Below, piece by piece: positions 1 through 8,408 of a stretch of 64,000 bases of DNA (position 1 is the first letter of the stretch; every line of letters starts with the position of its first letter). The notes beneath the pieces were generated by a model, which worked only from the letters and a program-made list of their open reading frames with translations, was not told where the DNA came from and ran no database searches. The stretch covers positions 4,836,001-4,900,000 of the forward strand of contig NZ_JAPEMA010000001.1 in assembly GCF_026343185.1 (NCBI RefSeq). The letters are read 5' to 3'. This DNA comes from Streptomyces sp. NBC_00091. Lineage in GTDB: Bacteria > Actinomycetota > Actinomycetes > Streptomycetales > Streptomycetaceae. The translations under genes and the position numbers were made by a program.

Positions 1-1395
1 ATGATCATGCCGGCCACCCTGTCGATCCTGCGCCAGGTCTTCCCCGACCGGCGCGAGCGCGCCCTGGCCATCGGCATCTGGACCGCCGTCGCCGCGGTCG
101 GCGCGGCCGGCGGGCCCGTACTCGGCGGCTTCCTCGTCCAGCACTTCTGGTGGGGTTCCGTCTTCCTCATCAACATCCCGCTGATGGCGCTGATCCTGCC
201 GCTCGGCCGCTGGCTGCTGCCCGAATCCCGGGGCGCCGCCGACGGGCCGTGGGACGTGCTCGGCGCGCTGATGGCCGCCGGCGGCGTGCTGGGCGCGGTG
301 CTCGGCATCAAGCGGATCGGCGCGGAGCGGCAGCTCACCGACCCCGGGGCGCTGCTCCCGCTGCTGCTCGGCGTGCTGGTGCTGGCCCTCTTCGTACGCC
401 GCCAGAAGCGGCGCGAGCACCCGCTGATCGACATGCGGATGTTCTCCCGGGCCGCCTTCTCCACCTCCGTCGGCTGCATCGTGCTCGCCATGCTGGCCCT
501 GGTCGGCCTGGAGCTGATCGCCGTCCAGTACCTCCAGCTGGTGCTGGACCTGAGCCCGCTCGAGACCGGCCTGCGGCTGCTGCCGCTGACCTTCGCCGCC
601 ATGGCAGCGGGCGCCACCGGCTCCTACACCCTCCAGCGGGTCGGCCCGCGCACCATGGTCTCGCTGGGCTTCGTGCTCACCGCCGGCGCCGTGCTGCTGC
701 TGACGCTGATGGGCCAGCAGGACCGGTTCGTGCTGCTGACCGCGGGCTTCGTCCTGCTCGGCTTCGGGCTCCAGACCACCCTGTTCGCCGCGTACGAGTC
801 CATGCTGAGCGAGGCCCCGGCGGACACCGCCGGCGGCGCCGCCTCCATAGGCGAGACCTCCTACCAGCTCGGTGCGGGCATGGGCATCGCCCTGCTCGGC
901 AGCGTGATGAACGCCGCCTACCGGCCCGGCCTGCTGGACGTCCCCGGCGTTCCCGCCCAGGACTCGGCGGGCGCCGCGAACTCCCTCGGCGAGGCCTACC
1001 AGATCGCCGCCCACCTCGGCGGTCCGGCGGGAGAGTCCCTCTACGCCGCCGCCCGGCACTCCTTCGTACACGGGCTGCACGTCACCCTCGTGGTCAGCGC
1101 CTGCCTGCTGCTCGCCGGCGCCGTGATGGCGCTGAAGCTGCCGCGCACCATGGAGCACGCCGAGCCGGCCGCCTGCGGCGCGGCCGTCGCCGACGCCGAG
1201 ACCCCCGTACGCCTGCCCGCCCAGCCCAAGGGCCCGTCCCAGCTCGAGGGCCCCTCCCCGCTCGAGGGCCGGTCCGGCCCGGCCGCGGGGGGCGCGCGGA
1301 TCCCCGGTCCGGCCAAGCCCGAGTGCGATCCCGCCGTCGGCGGCCGGGCCGGGGGTGGACCCGGGGCCGGGTCGCAGACAAACTTGCACCGCTAG
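1..1395 (+). CDS. MFS transporter, DHA2 (14-TM drug exporter) family, 5' end outside window
   Basis: Integral membrane proton-coupled exporter of the DHA2/EmrB-QacA type. The visible 464 residues begin inside the protein: the first residues correspond to the loop after TM4 of this family (PATLSILRQVFPDRRERA), so roughly 100 N-terminal residues lie before the window and the initial ATG is not the start. About ten hydrophobic helices follow, including the family segment GAAGGPVLGGFLVQHFWW near residues 34-51. The last 80 or so residues form a Pro/Gly/Ala-rich cytoplasmic tail with repeated GPSxLEG units. The TAG stop is 32 nt before the next gene. The substrate cannot be told from sequence. Confidence 0.88.
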   Translation: MIMPATLSILRQVFPDRRERALAIGIWTAVAAVGAAGGPVLGGFLVQHFWWGSVFLINIPLMALILPLGRWLLPESRGAADGPWDVLGALMAAGGVLGAVLGIKRIGAERQLTDPGALLPLLLGVLVLALFVRRQKRREHPLIDMRMFSRAAFSTSVGCIVLAMLALVGLELIAVQYLQLVLDLSPLETGLRLLPLTFAAMAAGATGSYTLQRVGPRTMVSLGFVLTAGAVLLLTLMGQQDRFVLLTAGFVLLGFGLQTTLFAAYESMLSEAPADTAGGAASIGETSYQLGAGMGIALLGSVMNAAYRPGLLDVPGVPAQDSAGAANSLGEAYQIAAHLGGPAGESLYAAARHSFVHGLHVTLVVSACLLLAGAVMALKLPRTMEHAEPAACGAAVADAETPVRLPAQPKGPSQLEGPSPLEGRSGPAAGGARIPGPAKPECDPAVGGRAGGGPGAGSQTNLHR

Positions 1396-1427
1396 GTTTC
1401 GCCCCACGTGCCTGCCGGGAGGCCCCC

Positions 1428-2630
1428 TTGTCCGCGCCGTCTGCGTCGTCCGCGCCGAAGACCCCCTTCGCCCCCACCGATCCGCTCGGGCTCGACGAGC
1501 TGCTCGGCCCCGAGGACCTCGCCGTCCGCGACACGGTCCGCTCCTGGGCCGCCGACCGGGTCCTGCCGCACATCGCCCAGTGGTACGAGGACGGGGAGCT
1601 CCCCGTCATCCGCGAGCTGGCCCGCGAGCTCGGCTCCATCGGCGCGCTCGGCATGTCCCTGACGGGCTACGGGTGCGCGGGCGCGAGCGCCGTCCAGTAC
1701 GGCCTGGCCTGCCTGGAGCTGGAGGCCGCCGACTCGGGGATCCGCTCGCTGGTCTCCGTACAGGGCTCGCTGGCCATGTACGCGATCTGGAAGTACGGCT
1801 CCGAGGAGCAGAAGCAGCGCTGGCTGCCCGGCATGGCGGCCGGCGAGCTGATCGGCTGCTTCGGGCTGACCGAGCCCGACATCGGCTCCGACCCGGCCGC
1901 GATGCGCACGTACGCGAAGCGCGACGGCTCCGACTGGGTGCTGAACGGCCGCAAGATGTGGATCACCAACGGTTCGGTGGCCGCCGTGGCCGTCGTCTGG
2001 GCCCAGACGGACGAGGGGATCCGCGGCTTCGCCGTACCCACCGACAGTGCCGGCTTCTCGGCTCCGGAGATCAAGCACAAGTGGTCGCTGCGCGCCTCAG
2101 TGACGAGCGAACTGGTGCTGGACGACGTACGGCTGCCCGCGGACGCGGTGCTTCCGGGCGTCGTCGGGCTCAAGGGACCGCTGGGCTGCCTCAGCCACGC
2201 GCGGTACGGGATCATCTGGGGGTCCATGGGCGCGGCACGCGCCAGCTTCGAGTCGGCGCTCGACTACGCGAGGACGCGGGAGCAGTTCGGCAAGCCGATC
2301 GGCGGCTTCCAGCTCACCCAGGCCAAGCTGGCCGACATGGCGCTGGAACTCCACAAGGGCCTTCTGCTCGCCCACCACCTGGGCCGCCGCATGGACGCGG
2401 GCACCCTGCGGCCGGAGCAGATCAGCTTCGGCAAGCTCAACAACGTCCGCGAGGCCATCGACATCTGCCGCACCGCGCGGACCATTCTCGGGGCCAACGG
2501 GATCTCCCTGGAGTACCCCGTCATGCGGCACGCCACCAACCTGGAGTCGGTGCTCACCTACGAGGGCACGGTCGAGATGCACCAGCTGGTCCTGGGCAAG
2601 GCGCTCACCGGGCTCGACGCCTTCCGGTAA
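1428..2630 (+). CDS. Acyl-CoA dehydrogenase, glutaryl-CoA dehydrogenase-like
   Basis: FAD-dependent acyl-CoA dehydrogenase of 400 aa. The TTG start at 1428 is chosen because GGGAGG lies 5 nt upstream and no other in-frame start has a ribosome site. Seen: the FAD/substrate signature TEPDIGSDPAAMRT, the KMWITNG segment, the TREQFGKPIGGFQLTQAKLADM helix, and the C-terminal catalytic Glu in TYEGTVEMHQLVLG. The motif CLSHARYGI resembles CLNNARYGI of glutaryl-CoA dehydrogenases, which decarboxylate glutaryl-CoA to crotonyl-CoA in lysine and tryptophan degradation. That assignment is by motif memory; another short or branched acyl-CoA substrate is possible. It stands next to an exporter with no obvious metabolic partner. 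Confidence 0.88.
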   Translation: MSAPSASSAPKTPFAPTDPLGLDELLGPEDLAVRDTVRSWAADRVLPHIAQWYEDGELPVIRELARELGSIGALGMSLTGYGCAGASAVQYGLACLELEAADSGIRSLVSVQGSLAMYAIWKYGSEEQKQRWLPGMAAGELIGCFGLTEPDIGSDPAAMRTYAKRDGSDWVLNGRKMWITNGSVAAVAVVWAQTDEGIRGFAVPTDSAGFSAPEIKHKWSLRASVTSELVLDDVRLPADAVLPGVVGLKGPLGCLSHARYGIIWGSMGAARASFESALDYARTREQFGKPIGGFQLTQAKLADMALELHKGLLLAHHLGRRMDAGTLRPEQISFGKLNNVREAIDICRTARTILGANGISLEYPVMRHATNLESVLTYEGTVEMHQLVLGKALTGLDAFR

Positions 2631-2647
2631 GCCGGTGAGGGCCTCGC

Positions 2648-3106
2648 TTAGCTTTGGTTGAAGAAGTCGCGGGAGCGGCCGCCCGCTTCGCCGCTGACGA
2701 CCTGGGTGTCGGCCGGGGTCAGGAGGAAGACCCTGGTCGCCACCCGCTCGATCGACCCGCGCAGCCCGAAGGTCAGGCCGGCCGCGAAGTCGACCACGCG
2801 CTTGGCGTCGGTCGGGTCCATCGAGGACAGGTTCACGATCACCGGGACGCCCTCGCGGAACAGCTCGCCGATGCCGCGCGCGTCACGGAAGCCGTCCGGG
2901 GTCACGGTCGCGATCCGACGGCCACGGTCGACCGCCGAATCCGAGGCCACCTTCACACGGGGGTCGGTGACCCACTGGTCGCCGGGGCCGGAGACCGAGC
3001 CCTGCTGGCGCTCCACCGCCTCCGCGTAATCGTCGTCGTAGTACCGCTCGTCGTCGCTGTCCTCTACGAGACCCAACCAGGCACTCGCCTTGCGTACCGA
3101 ACCCAT
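2648..3106 (-). CDS. SepF-like cell division protein (solo paralogue)
   Basis: A 152-aa cytoplasmic protein of the SepF/DUF552 family, which binds FtsZ filaments and anchors them to the membrane. The N-terminus [16 protein letters not shown] is an amphipathic segment like the SepF membrane helix, followed by an acidic Tyr/Asp-rich linker and the SepF fold at about residues 65-140 ([31 protein letters not shown]). AAAGGAGG sits 6 nt before the ATG. It is not next to ftsZ or other dcw genes, so it is probably one of the extra SepF paralogues that streptomycetes carry rather than the main sepF. It is shorter than the usual approximately 200 aa. Confidence 0.85.
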   Translation of the reverse strand: MGSVRKASAWLGLVEDSDDERYYDDDYAEAVERQQGSVSGPGDQWVTDPRVKVASDSAVDRGRRIATVTPDGFRDARGIGELFREGVPVIVNLSSMDPTDAKRVVDFAAGLTFGLRGSIERVATRVFLLTPADTQVVSGEAGGRSRDFFNQS

Positions 3107-3390
3107 GGACGCCTCCTTTCACCGTGGCCAGTCTGTCTTCTTCTCCGCTGCCCCTATGGTCGTCCATGATGCTGACAACGCGCCAAGTGGATAGCCGCCG
3201 CGCAGAGGTTTCGTGACGGGACTGGTGCAGAACATCCGTTGCACGGTCAAGGTTCCTGGACGCTACCGCTGCTGACTGAGTGAAAATACGACTGCCGCCG
3301 CCGTCCGGGTGAGGCAATGGGGCGTATGAGTGATCCGCCTGGCTGGATACGATGCCCCGGAAACATGCGTATGACACACGGGGGAAGCGG

Positions 3391-4842
3391 TTGTTCGGCA
3401 TCGTCAGACCGTGCGCGCACCGGCTCGGTGAGCGCTTCAAGACGGAGTGGATGGCTCATCTGTGCGGGCTCTGCCTGGCACTTCGCGGTGACCACGGCCA
3501 GTTCGCCAGGATCGTCACCAACTACGACGGCCTGCTCGTCTCCGTTCTGACGGAGGCTCAGTCGGGTCCGTTGCCCGGCGCCCGGCGCACCGCCGGGCCC
3601 TGCCCGCTGCGCGGCATGCGCAGCGCCCCGGTGGCCAACGGCGAGGGCGCCCGGCTCGCGGCGGCCGTCTCGCTGGTCCTGGCCTCGGCGAAGGTACGGG
3701 ACCACGTGGCCGACCGGGACGGGCTGTTGGCCCGGGCCCCGATCGCCGCCGCCGCGCGCAAGGTGGCCAGGGGCTGGGACCGGGCCGGCGCCCGCACCGG
3801 CGCCTCGCTCGGCTTCGACACGGCGGTGCTCGTCGACGCCGTGGACCGCCAGGGCGGCATCGAGAGCCTGGCCGGGCCGGGCACGCCGGTGCTGGTGGTC
3901 ACCGAGCCGACGGAGACCGCGACCGCGGCCGCCTTCGCGCATACCGCGGTCCTCGCGGGACGGCCAGGCAACGGCCCGGCCCTCGCGGAGGCCGGCCGGT
4001 ACTTCGGGCGGCTCGCACACCTGCTGGACGCCGTCGAGGACCAGGTCGCCGACGCCGAGGCGGGCGCCTGGAACCCGCTGACCGCGACCGGGACCTCCCG
4101 CGCCGAGGCGCGCCGGCTGTGCGACGACGCGCTGCACGGGATCCGGCTGGCGCTCGGCGAGGTGGAGTTCGCCGACGCGGGGCTCGCCCACCGGCTGCTG
4201 GTGCACGAGCTGCGCACCTCGGTGGACCGGGCGTTCGGGGTCGGCACCTGCCGGCACGGGGCGGCGGTGAACGCGGCCGGCCAGGGCTACGGGCAGCCCC
4301 CGGGCTACGGTCCCGGCGCGGGCGACCCGTACGCGGGCGGTGGCGGGCAGTACGGCGGTGGTGGCCCCTACGGCGGGGGTCCGTACGCGGGCGGCCAGCA
4401 AGGAGGCCAGTACGGGGGCGGCCAGTACGGCGGCGGGCAGCCCGGAGGCGGGTACCCGTACGGGCAGCCCGTTCCCGGCGGCCCGGGGATGCCGCCGCCG
4501 ATGGGACCGGGCGGACCGTGGGGTCCGGGCGGAGGCGGCGACGGTCACGGCGGCCCTCCGGGGCGCAAGCCGCGCCGGGGGCTGATACCCGGCTGCGCGG
4601 TGGCCATCGGCCTCTTCTGCACCTGCCAGCTCTGCTGCACCGACTACGAGGGCCCCTGGTCGCGCAAGAAGCGCGATGCGTGGTGCGAGGTCTGCGAGTG
4701 CTGCCGCGACTACTGCCGGACCGGCTCCTCCCTGAACGAACACCACAGCGAGGGCGGTGGCGGTGGCGGCGGTGACGCCGGTGGTGGCGACGGCGGCTGC
4801 TGCGACTGCAACTGCTGTGACTGCGATTGCGGGTGCAGCTGA
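3391..4842 (+). CDS. DUF5685 family protein with Gly/Tyr-rich linker and Cys-rich tail
   Basis: A 483-aa protein of unknown function. The TTG at 3391 is preferred over the ATG 39 nt upstream because GGGGGAAG precedes it and the family begins FGIVRPCxHRL. The N-terminal approximately 285 residues are a helical domain with LCGLCLALRGDHGQ and conserved CPLRGM cysteines. Then come about 100 residues of GGQYGGG/GGPYGG repeats and a proline-rich stretch. The end is a Cys-dense region (GLFCTCQLCCTDYEG, CEVCECCRDYC), and its last 14 residues CCDCNCCDCDCGCS hold eight cysteines. Metal binding or Cys acylation is an inference. A hairpin follows the stop. It is divergent from the SepF-like gene, sharing a 284-bp intergenic region in which I recognise no motif. 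Confidence 0.8.
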   Translation: MFGIVRPCAHRLGERFKTEWMAHLCGLCLALRGDHGQFARIVTNYDGLLVSVLTEAQSGPLPGARRTAGPCPLRGMRSAPVANGEGARLAAAVSLVLASAKVRDHVADRDGLLARAPIAAAARKVARGWDRAGARTGASLGFDTAVLVDAVDRQGGIESLAGPGTPVLVVTEPTETATAAAFAHTAVLAGRPGNGPALAEAGRYFGRLAHLLDAVEDQVADAEAGAWNPLTATGTSRAEARRLCDDALHGIRLALGEVEFADAGLAHRLLVHELRTSVDRAFGVGTCRHGAAVNAAGQGYGQPPGYGPGAGDPYAGGGGQYGGGGPYGGGPYAGGQQGGQYGGGQYGGGQPGGGYPYGQPVPGGPGMPPPMGPGGPWGPGGGGDGHGGPPGRKPRRGLIPGCAVAIGLFCTCQLCCTDYEGPWSRKKRDAWCEVCECCRDYCRTGSSLNEHHSEGGGGGGGDAGGGDGGCCDCNCCDCDCGCS

Positions 4843-4854
4843 CCGGAACTGACG

Positions 4855-4885
4855 CTCCGTCCATTCCCCCCGGCCCCGGACGGAG
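4855..4885 (+). terminator. Hairpin after DUF5685 gene
   Basis: CTCCGTCC (4855-4862) pairs perfectly with GGACGGAG (4878-4885) around a 15-nt C/G-rich loop, 12 nt after the TGA. No U-tract follows, as is usual for streptomycete terminators. Confidence 0.6.
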
Positions 4886-4930
4886 TACCCGGAGGTTCCG
4901 CCCGGGCCGGCGGGGGAAGGGCTGAGCGAA

Positions 4931-5740
4931 ATGAGCGACGACGAAGCGACCAAAGCCTGGCGGGAGTGGCACGAGCATCGGGTGGCCACCGTCTCCGCCC
5001 CGTACGGACCCCTCGCCCTGACGGGCACCCACTGGATCGCCGACTACCCGGAAGGTCGAATTCCGGCCGTTCCGGGGAGCTGGCGCGCCACCGGCGGCGA
5101 GGTCGTGCTGACCGCCGCCGCCGAGGACGGTGTCGAGCTGGACGGCCAACCCCTCGCCGGGGAGGCCGTCCTGGCCGCGGACGAGGGCCCGCCCGCGCAC
5201 TCCCGGCTCGCCGCCGGTGACGTACGGCTCGTGGTGATCCGGCGCGAGGGGGAGTGGGCGGTCCGCGTCTACGACCCCGCCGCCGCGGCCCGGCGCGCCT
5301 TCGGCGGCATCGAGGCCACCCCCTACGACCCGGCCCACGCGCTGCCGGGGCACTTCCGCCCGTACCCCGAGCGGCGGACCGTCCAGGTCGAGAACGCCGA
5401 CGGCCGGGACCGCGGACTCCACCTCGGCGGCGAGCTGAGCTTTTCCCGCGCCGGTGTCCCGTACACCCTCCAGGTGGCCGTGGACGCGGACGACGGCAGC
5501 CTCTGGGCCGTCTTCGGCGACGCCACCGGCGGCGGCTCCAGCTACCGCTTCCGCTTCCTCAGACCGGGGACCCCGGCCCCCGACGGCTCCATCACCGTGG
5601 ACCTCAACCGGGCCCAGCTCCCGCCCTGCGCCTTCGCCGATCACTTCATCTGCCCGTTCCCGCCGCCCGGGAACACCCTGCCCTTCGAGGTCGCCGCCGG
5701 AGAACGACGGCTGAAAGGCGCCCTTGTCGCCGGCAACTGA
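4931..5740 (+). CDS. DUF1684 domain protein
   Basis: A 269-aa cytoplasmic protein with no signal peptide or TM segment. It matches the DUF1684 pattern: an N-terminal segment KAWREWHEHRVATVSAPYGPL, a central FRPYPERRTVQVENADG, and the C-terminal signature DLNRAQLPPCAFADHFICPFPPPGNTLPFEVAAGE. Members are widespread and uncharacterised. A purine-rich site (GGGGGAAGGG) lies 9-10 nt before the ATG. The gene is likely monocistronic, since a hairpin separates it from the upstream gene and the downstream protease has its own ribosome site. Confidence 0.85.
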   Translation: MSDDEATKAWREWHEHRVATVSAPYGPLALTGTHWIADYPEGRIPAVPGSWRATGGEVVLTAAAEDGVELDGQPLAGEAVLAADEGPPAHSRLAAGDVRLVVIRREGEWAVRVYDPAAAARRAFGGIEATPYDPAHALPGHFRPYPERRTVQVENADGRDRGLHLGGELSFSRAGVPYTLQVAVDADDGSLWAVFGDATGGGSSYRFRFLRPGTPAPDGSITVDLNRAQLPPCAFADHFICPFPPPGNTLPFEVAAGERRLKGALVAGN

Positions 5741-5902
5741 CGCCAGGACACTCCCGTTCAGCGTCACCCGGCGGACTTGTCAGGGGCACGTCGAGTCGTG
5801 CGGCTTCCCGGCCGCACGCCCGCAGCGCCCCCCTCCGCCGCTCACGGGCTCCGGCACCCCCACCTCAGCCGGGCCCCCGACCCCCTTCCGGGAGGACGTG
5901 AA

Positions 5903-6787
5903 GTGAGGATCAACAGCACCATCCGCCTCCGGCTGCTCGCCCTGGCCACCGGCCTGGCAGCGACTGCCGCCCTCGCCGCCCCCACCGCCGCCAGCGCGGA
6001 CGACAACGGCACCGGCTTCGGCGCCGCCCGGCTCGCCGCCGCCGGGGCCTCCGTACTGCGCGCCGACGTCGCCGGCACCGCCTGGCACACCGACCCCGCC
6101 ACCGGGACCCTCGTGGTCACCGCCGACTCCACCGTCACCGCCGCCGACATCGCCAGAATCCGGCGCGAGGCCGGAGCGGACGCGGCCGCGCTGCGCATCG
6201 AGCGCACCCCCGGCAAGCTGACCAAGCTGCTCTCCGGCGGCGACGCCATCTACGCCAGCAGCTGGCGCTGTTCGCTCGGCTTCAACGTCCGCAGCGGCAG
6301 CAACTACTACATCCTGACCGCCGGCCACTGCACTGACGGCGCCGGCACCTGGTGGGCCAACTCCTCCCACACCACCACCGTCGGCACCACCGCCGGCTCC
6401 AGCTTCCCCACCAATGACTACGGGCTCATCAAGTACGCCAGCAACTCCCCGGTCCCGCCCGGCACCGTCGGCAGCCAGGACATCACCAGCGCCGTCAACG
6501 CCACCACCGGCATGTCGGTCAAACGGCGCGGCTCCACCACCGGCACCCACAGCGGCTCCGTGACCGGCCTCAACGCCACCGTGAACTACGGCGGCGGCGA
6601 CATCGTCTACGGAATGATCCGGACCAACGTCTGCGCCGAACCCGGCGACAGCGGCGGCCCCCTCTACTCGGGCAGCCGCGCCGTCGGCCTCACCTCCGGC
6701 GGCAGCGGAAACTGCTCCTCGGGCGGAACCACCTTCTTCCAGCCCGTCGTCGAGGCCCTGAACGCCTACGGAGTCAGCGTCTACTGA
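5903..6787 (+). CDS. Secreted S1 family serine protease (streptogrisin/alpha-lytic type)
   Basis: Extracellular chymotrypsin-fold protease of 294 aa. The GTG at 5903 is chosen over upstream starts because GGAGG lies 7 nt before it and a signal peptide follows directly (basic N-terminus, [22 protein letters not shown]). After a short pro-region (about residues 32-110) comes the catalytic domain. His142 lies in LTAGHC, Asp172 in NDYGLIKY and Ser250 in [12 protein letters not shown]. Four cysteines fit the two disulfides of the streptogrisin A/B group. The GDSGGP context with T/S-rich loops suggests chymotrypsin-like specificity, but this is only an inference. A very strong hairpin closes the unit. 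Confidence 0.92.
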   Translation: MRINSTIRLRLLALATGLAATAALAAPTAASADDNGTGFGAARLAAAGASVLRADVAGTAWHTDPATGTLVVTADSTVTAADIARIRREAGADAAALRIERTPGKLTKLLSGGDAIYASSWRCSLGFNVRSGSNYYILTAGHCTDGAGTWWANSSHTTTVGTTAGSSFPTNDYGLIKYASNSPVPPGTVGSQDITSAVNATTGMSVKRRGSTTGTHSGSVTGLNATVNYGGGDIVYGMIRTNVCAEPGDSGGPLYSGSRAVGLTSGGSGNCSSGGTTFFQPVVEALNAYGVSVY

Positions 6788-6813
6788 CCCTGCTCCGCAC
6801 GGCCCCGCAGGCC

Positions 6814-6852
6814 CCCTGGACGTCCTCCCGCCTTCTGGGAGGATGTCCAGGG
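6814..6852 (+). terminator. Strong hairpin terminator of the protease gene
   Basis: CCCTGGACGTCCTCCC (6814-6829) pairs with GGGAGGATGTCCAGGG (6837-6852): a 16-bp stem with one wobble/mismatch and a 7-nt loop. It lies 8 nt before the Shine-Dalgarno sequence of the SLOG gene, so it could also affect that leader. Confidence 0.8.
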
Positions 6853-6874
6853 CGTCCACGGGGGAGGATCTCGA

Positions 6875-6919
6875 TTGAAGCGCATCGGCATGAAGCGCAT
6901 CGACATGAAGCGCATCGGC
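6875..6919 (+). repeat. Three 15-bp tandem repeats at the start of the SLOG gene
   Basis: Units TTGAAGCGCATCGGC, ATGAAGCGCATCGAC and ATGAAGCGCATCGGC follow each other exactly. Each starts with a potential initiation codon and encodes (L/M)KRI(G/D). It probably arose by slippage duplicating the start; the third copy (MKRIGVTGHR) is the natural beginning of the domain. Confidence 0.9.
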
Positions 6920-7384
6920 GTGACCGGCCACCGGTCGATTCCCGATCAGGTGCTCGGTCATGTGGAAGAGGGCCTGCGGGCCGTGCTGGGCGGCCACGAG
7001 GGCCCACTGGAGGCCTTCTCCAGCCTCGCGGACGGCGCCGACCAGCTCTTCGCCGACATCGCCCTGGAATACGGCGCCGACCTCACCGTCGTCATCCCCA
7101 GCGGGGACTACGAGGACACCTTCGAGGACCCCGACGCCCTCGCCGGCTACCGGCGGCTCAGGCGCCGCGCCGCCCAGGAGGTCCGGATGGCCTTCGCCCG
7201 CTCCACCGACGAGGCCTACTACGCGGCCGGCACCTACATCGCCGACTCCTGCGACCGGCTCGTCGCCGTCTGGGACGGCCTCCCGGCCCGAGGGCACGGC
7301 GGCACCGGCGAGATCGTCGCCTACGCCCGGGCCCTCGGCAAGCCCGTCACCGTCCTGTGGCGCGAGGGCGTGACCCGGGACTGA
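6875..7384 (+). CDS. SLOG-like nucleotide-binding (LOG/DprA Rossmann) protein
   Basis: A 169-aa soluble protein. GVTGHR at residues 15-20 is the first-strand glycine-rich motif of SLOG/TIGR00725-like Rossmann domains. SSLADGADQLFADIALEYGADLTVVIP then gives the conserved second helix and strand, and the C-terminal GTGEIVAYARALGKPVTVLW matches the family's closing motif. SLOG domains bind or process nucleotide-derived ligands and often pair with SLATT membrane proteins; such a gene (7412-8320) lies convergent, 27 nt away. GGGGAGG 7 nt upstream supports the TTG start, but two in-frame ATGs (6890, 6905) lie within a 15-bp triplication, so the N-terminus is uncertain by ten residues. The ligand is unknown. 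Confidence 0.72.
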   Translation: MKRIGMKRIDMKRIGVTGHRSIPDQVLGHVEEGLRAVLGGHEGPLEAFSSLADGADQLFADIALEYGADLTVVIPSGDYEDTFEDPDALAGYRRLRRRAAQEVRMAFARSTDEAYYAAGTYIADSCDRLVAVWDGLPARGHGGTGEIVAYARALGKPVTVLWREGVTRD

Positions 7385-7411
7385 GCCACGCCCTCCACGC
7401 CCTCCACGCCG

Positions 7412-8320
7412 TCAACTGCTGTGCCGGGCCAGCCAGTCGGTGTGCTGCGGGGACACGTACCGCTCCGTCTCGTAGACGGCCGACGGCCAATGGGACTCCG
7501 TGATGGTCGTCTGCATCACGACCATCATCGCCGACAGGTCCTGCTCGATCAGGGTGTGCGCCTCGATCAGCGGATGGCGGCGCCGCACCTCCTTCCAGGC
7601 GATCCCCGCCGTCGCCGTCGCGCTCAGCAGCCCCGCGGGCACCGCCCCCGGACCCGAGCCGAACGCCCCGAACAGCGCGAACAGCAGGGCCAGACAGGTC
7701 AGCAGCACGATCACCCCCGACCACAGCGCCGTCGTCCGCCGCGCCCCCTCCGTCTTGCGCTGGTACCAGTTGCGCTGCTCGATCAGCCGGTCCCGGACGT
7801 ACGTCTCCCTGCGCACCTGGTAGTCCAGCCCGCGCAGCCGCTGCATCGCCCCGGTGATCTCCCCTCCCTCCGGCACCAGGCCGGCCGGCCGCGGATCCTG
7901 CCAGCCCATCTTGCGCAGCTCGTCCAGGCCCGCCTCCAGCCGCGTCCGGTACACCCCCTCCGGCCCGGCGACCTCACTGCCGAAGGGCGCCCCGTGCACG
8001 GCGTACCGCCACGCCAGGGACTTGATGAACTCGGCCGCGCTGCGGTTGAGCTGCCACTGCGGACGGGCCCGGCGCCGGGTCGCCCGTACGCCCACGGCCA
8101 GCACCCCCGCGTACGCCAGCGCGCTCAGCGCCGCGAACACGTGCAGCCCGCCGACGGCGGGCCCGGAGGGCAGGGCGGCGGCCCCCGCCGCGGCGACCAG
8201 CAGCATCAGCTGGGCGCGCGTGGCCTGCGTGGACTCCCGCTGCCGGGAGATCGCCGCCTGGTCGGTGTGGTGGAAGAGGGCCGGCAGGTCCTCGTTGCGA
8301 AAGGTCATGCTGTCGGGCAC
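7412..8320 (-). CDS. SLATT/DUF4231-type membrane protein
   Basis: A 302-aa membrane protein. The GTG at 8320 is preferred because GGGGGG lies 4 nt upstream; an ATG at 8308 and a longer reading to 8368 lack a site. There are two hydrophobic pairs: LMLLVAAAGAAAL with HVFAALSALAYAGVLAVGV near residues 35-80, and SGVIVLLTCLALLFALFGAFG with PAGLLSATATAGIAW near 215-260. Between them is a conserved soluble segment (RSAAEFIKSLAWRYAVHGAPFG, YVRDRLIEQRNWYQRKTEGARR). This is the layout of SMODS/SLOG-associating two-TM (SLATT/DUF4231) effectors, which are predicted to act on membranes upon nucleotide signals. It follows fxsT on the same strand after 88 nt, so it may be the last gene of the fxs operon, and it faces the SLOG gene. 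Confidence 0.75.
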   Translation of the reverse strand: MPDSMTFRNEDLPALFHHTDQAAISRQRESTQATRAQLMLLVAAAGAAALPSGPAVGGLHVFAALSALAYAGVLAVGVRATRRRARPQWQLNRSAAEFIKSLAWRYAVHGAPFGSEVAGPEGVYRTRLEAGLDELRKMGWQDPRPAGLVPEGGEITGAMQRLRGLDYQVRRETYVRDRLIEQRNWYQRKTEGARRTTALWSGVIVLLTCLALLFALFGAFGSGPGAVPAGLLSATATAGIAWKEVRRRHPLIEAHTLIEQDLSAMMVVMQTTITESHWPSAVYETERYVSPQHTDWLARHSS

Positions 8321-8408
8321 AGCGCCCCCCAACTCTCGGGTGGCGGACGGCGGGCACCCCACGAACATGGGGCCCCGCCGCCCTCCTACGGATCACCACG
8401 CGGCCGGA

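Noticed and set aside
150..2630. 826-codon reading that would fuse an N-terminal extension to the acyl-CoA dehydrogenase
   Set aside because: The part before 1428 is a shadow of the MFS gene in another frame; TTG 1428 has a proper ribosome site.
3247..5028. Minus-strand 593-codon frame opposite the DUF5685 gene
   Set aside because: No domain; the plus-strand gene has a ribosome site, a family N-terminus and a terminator.
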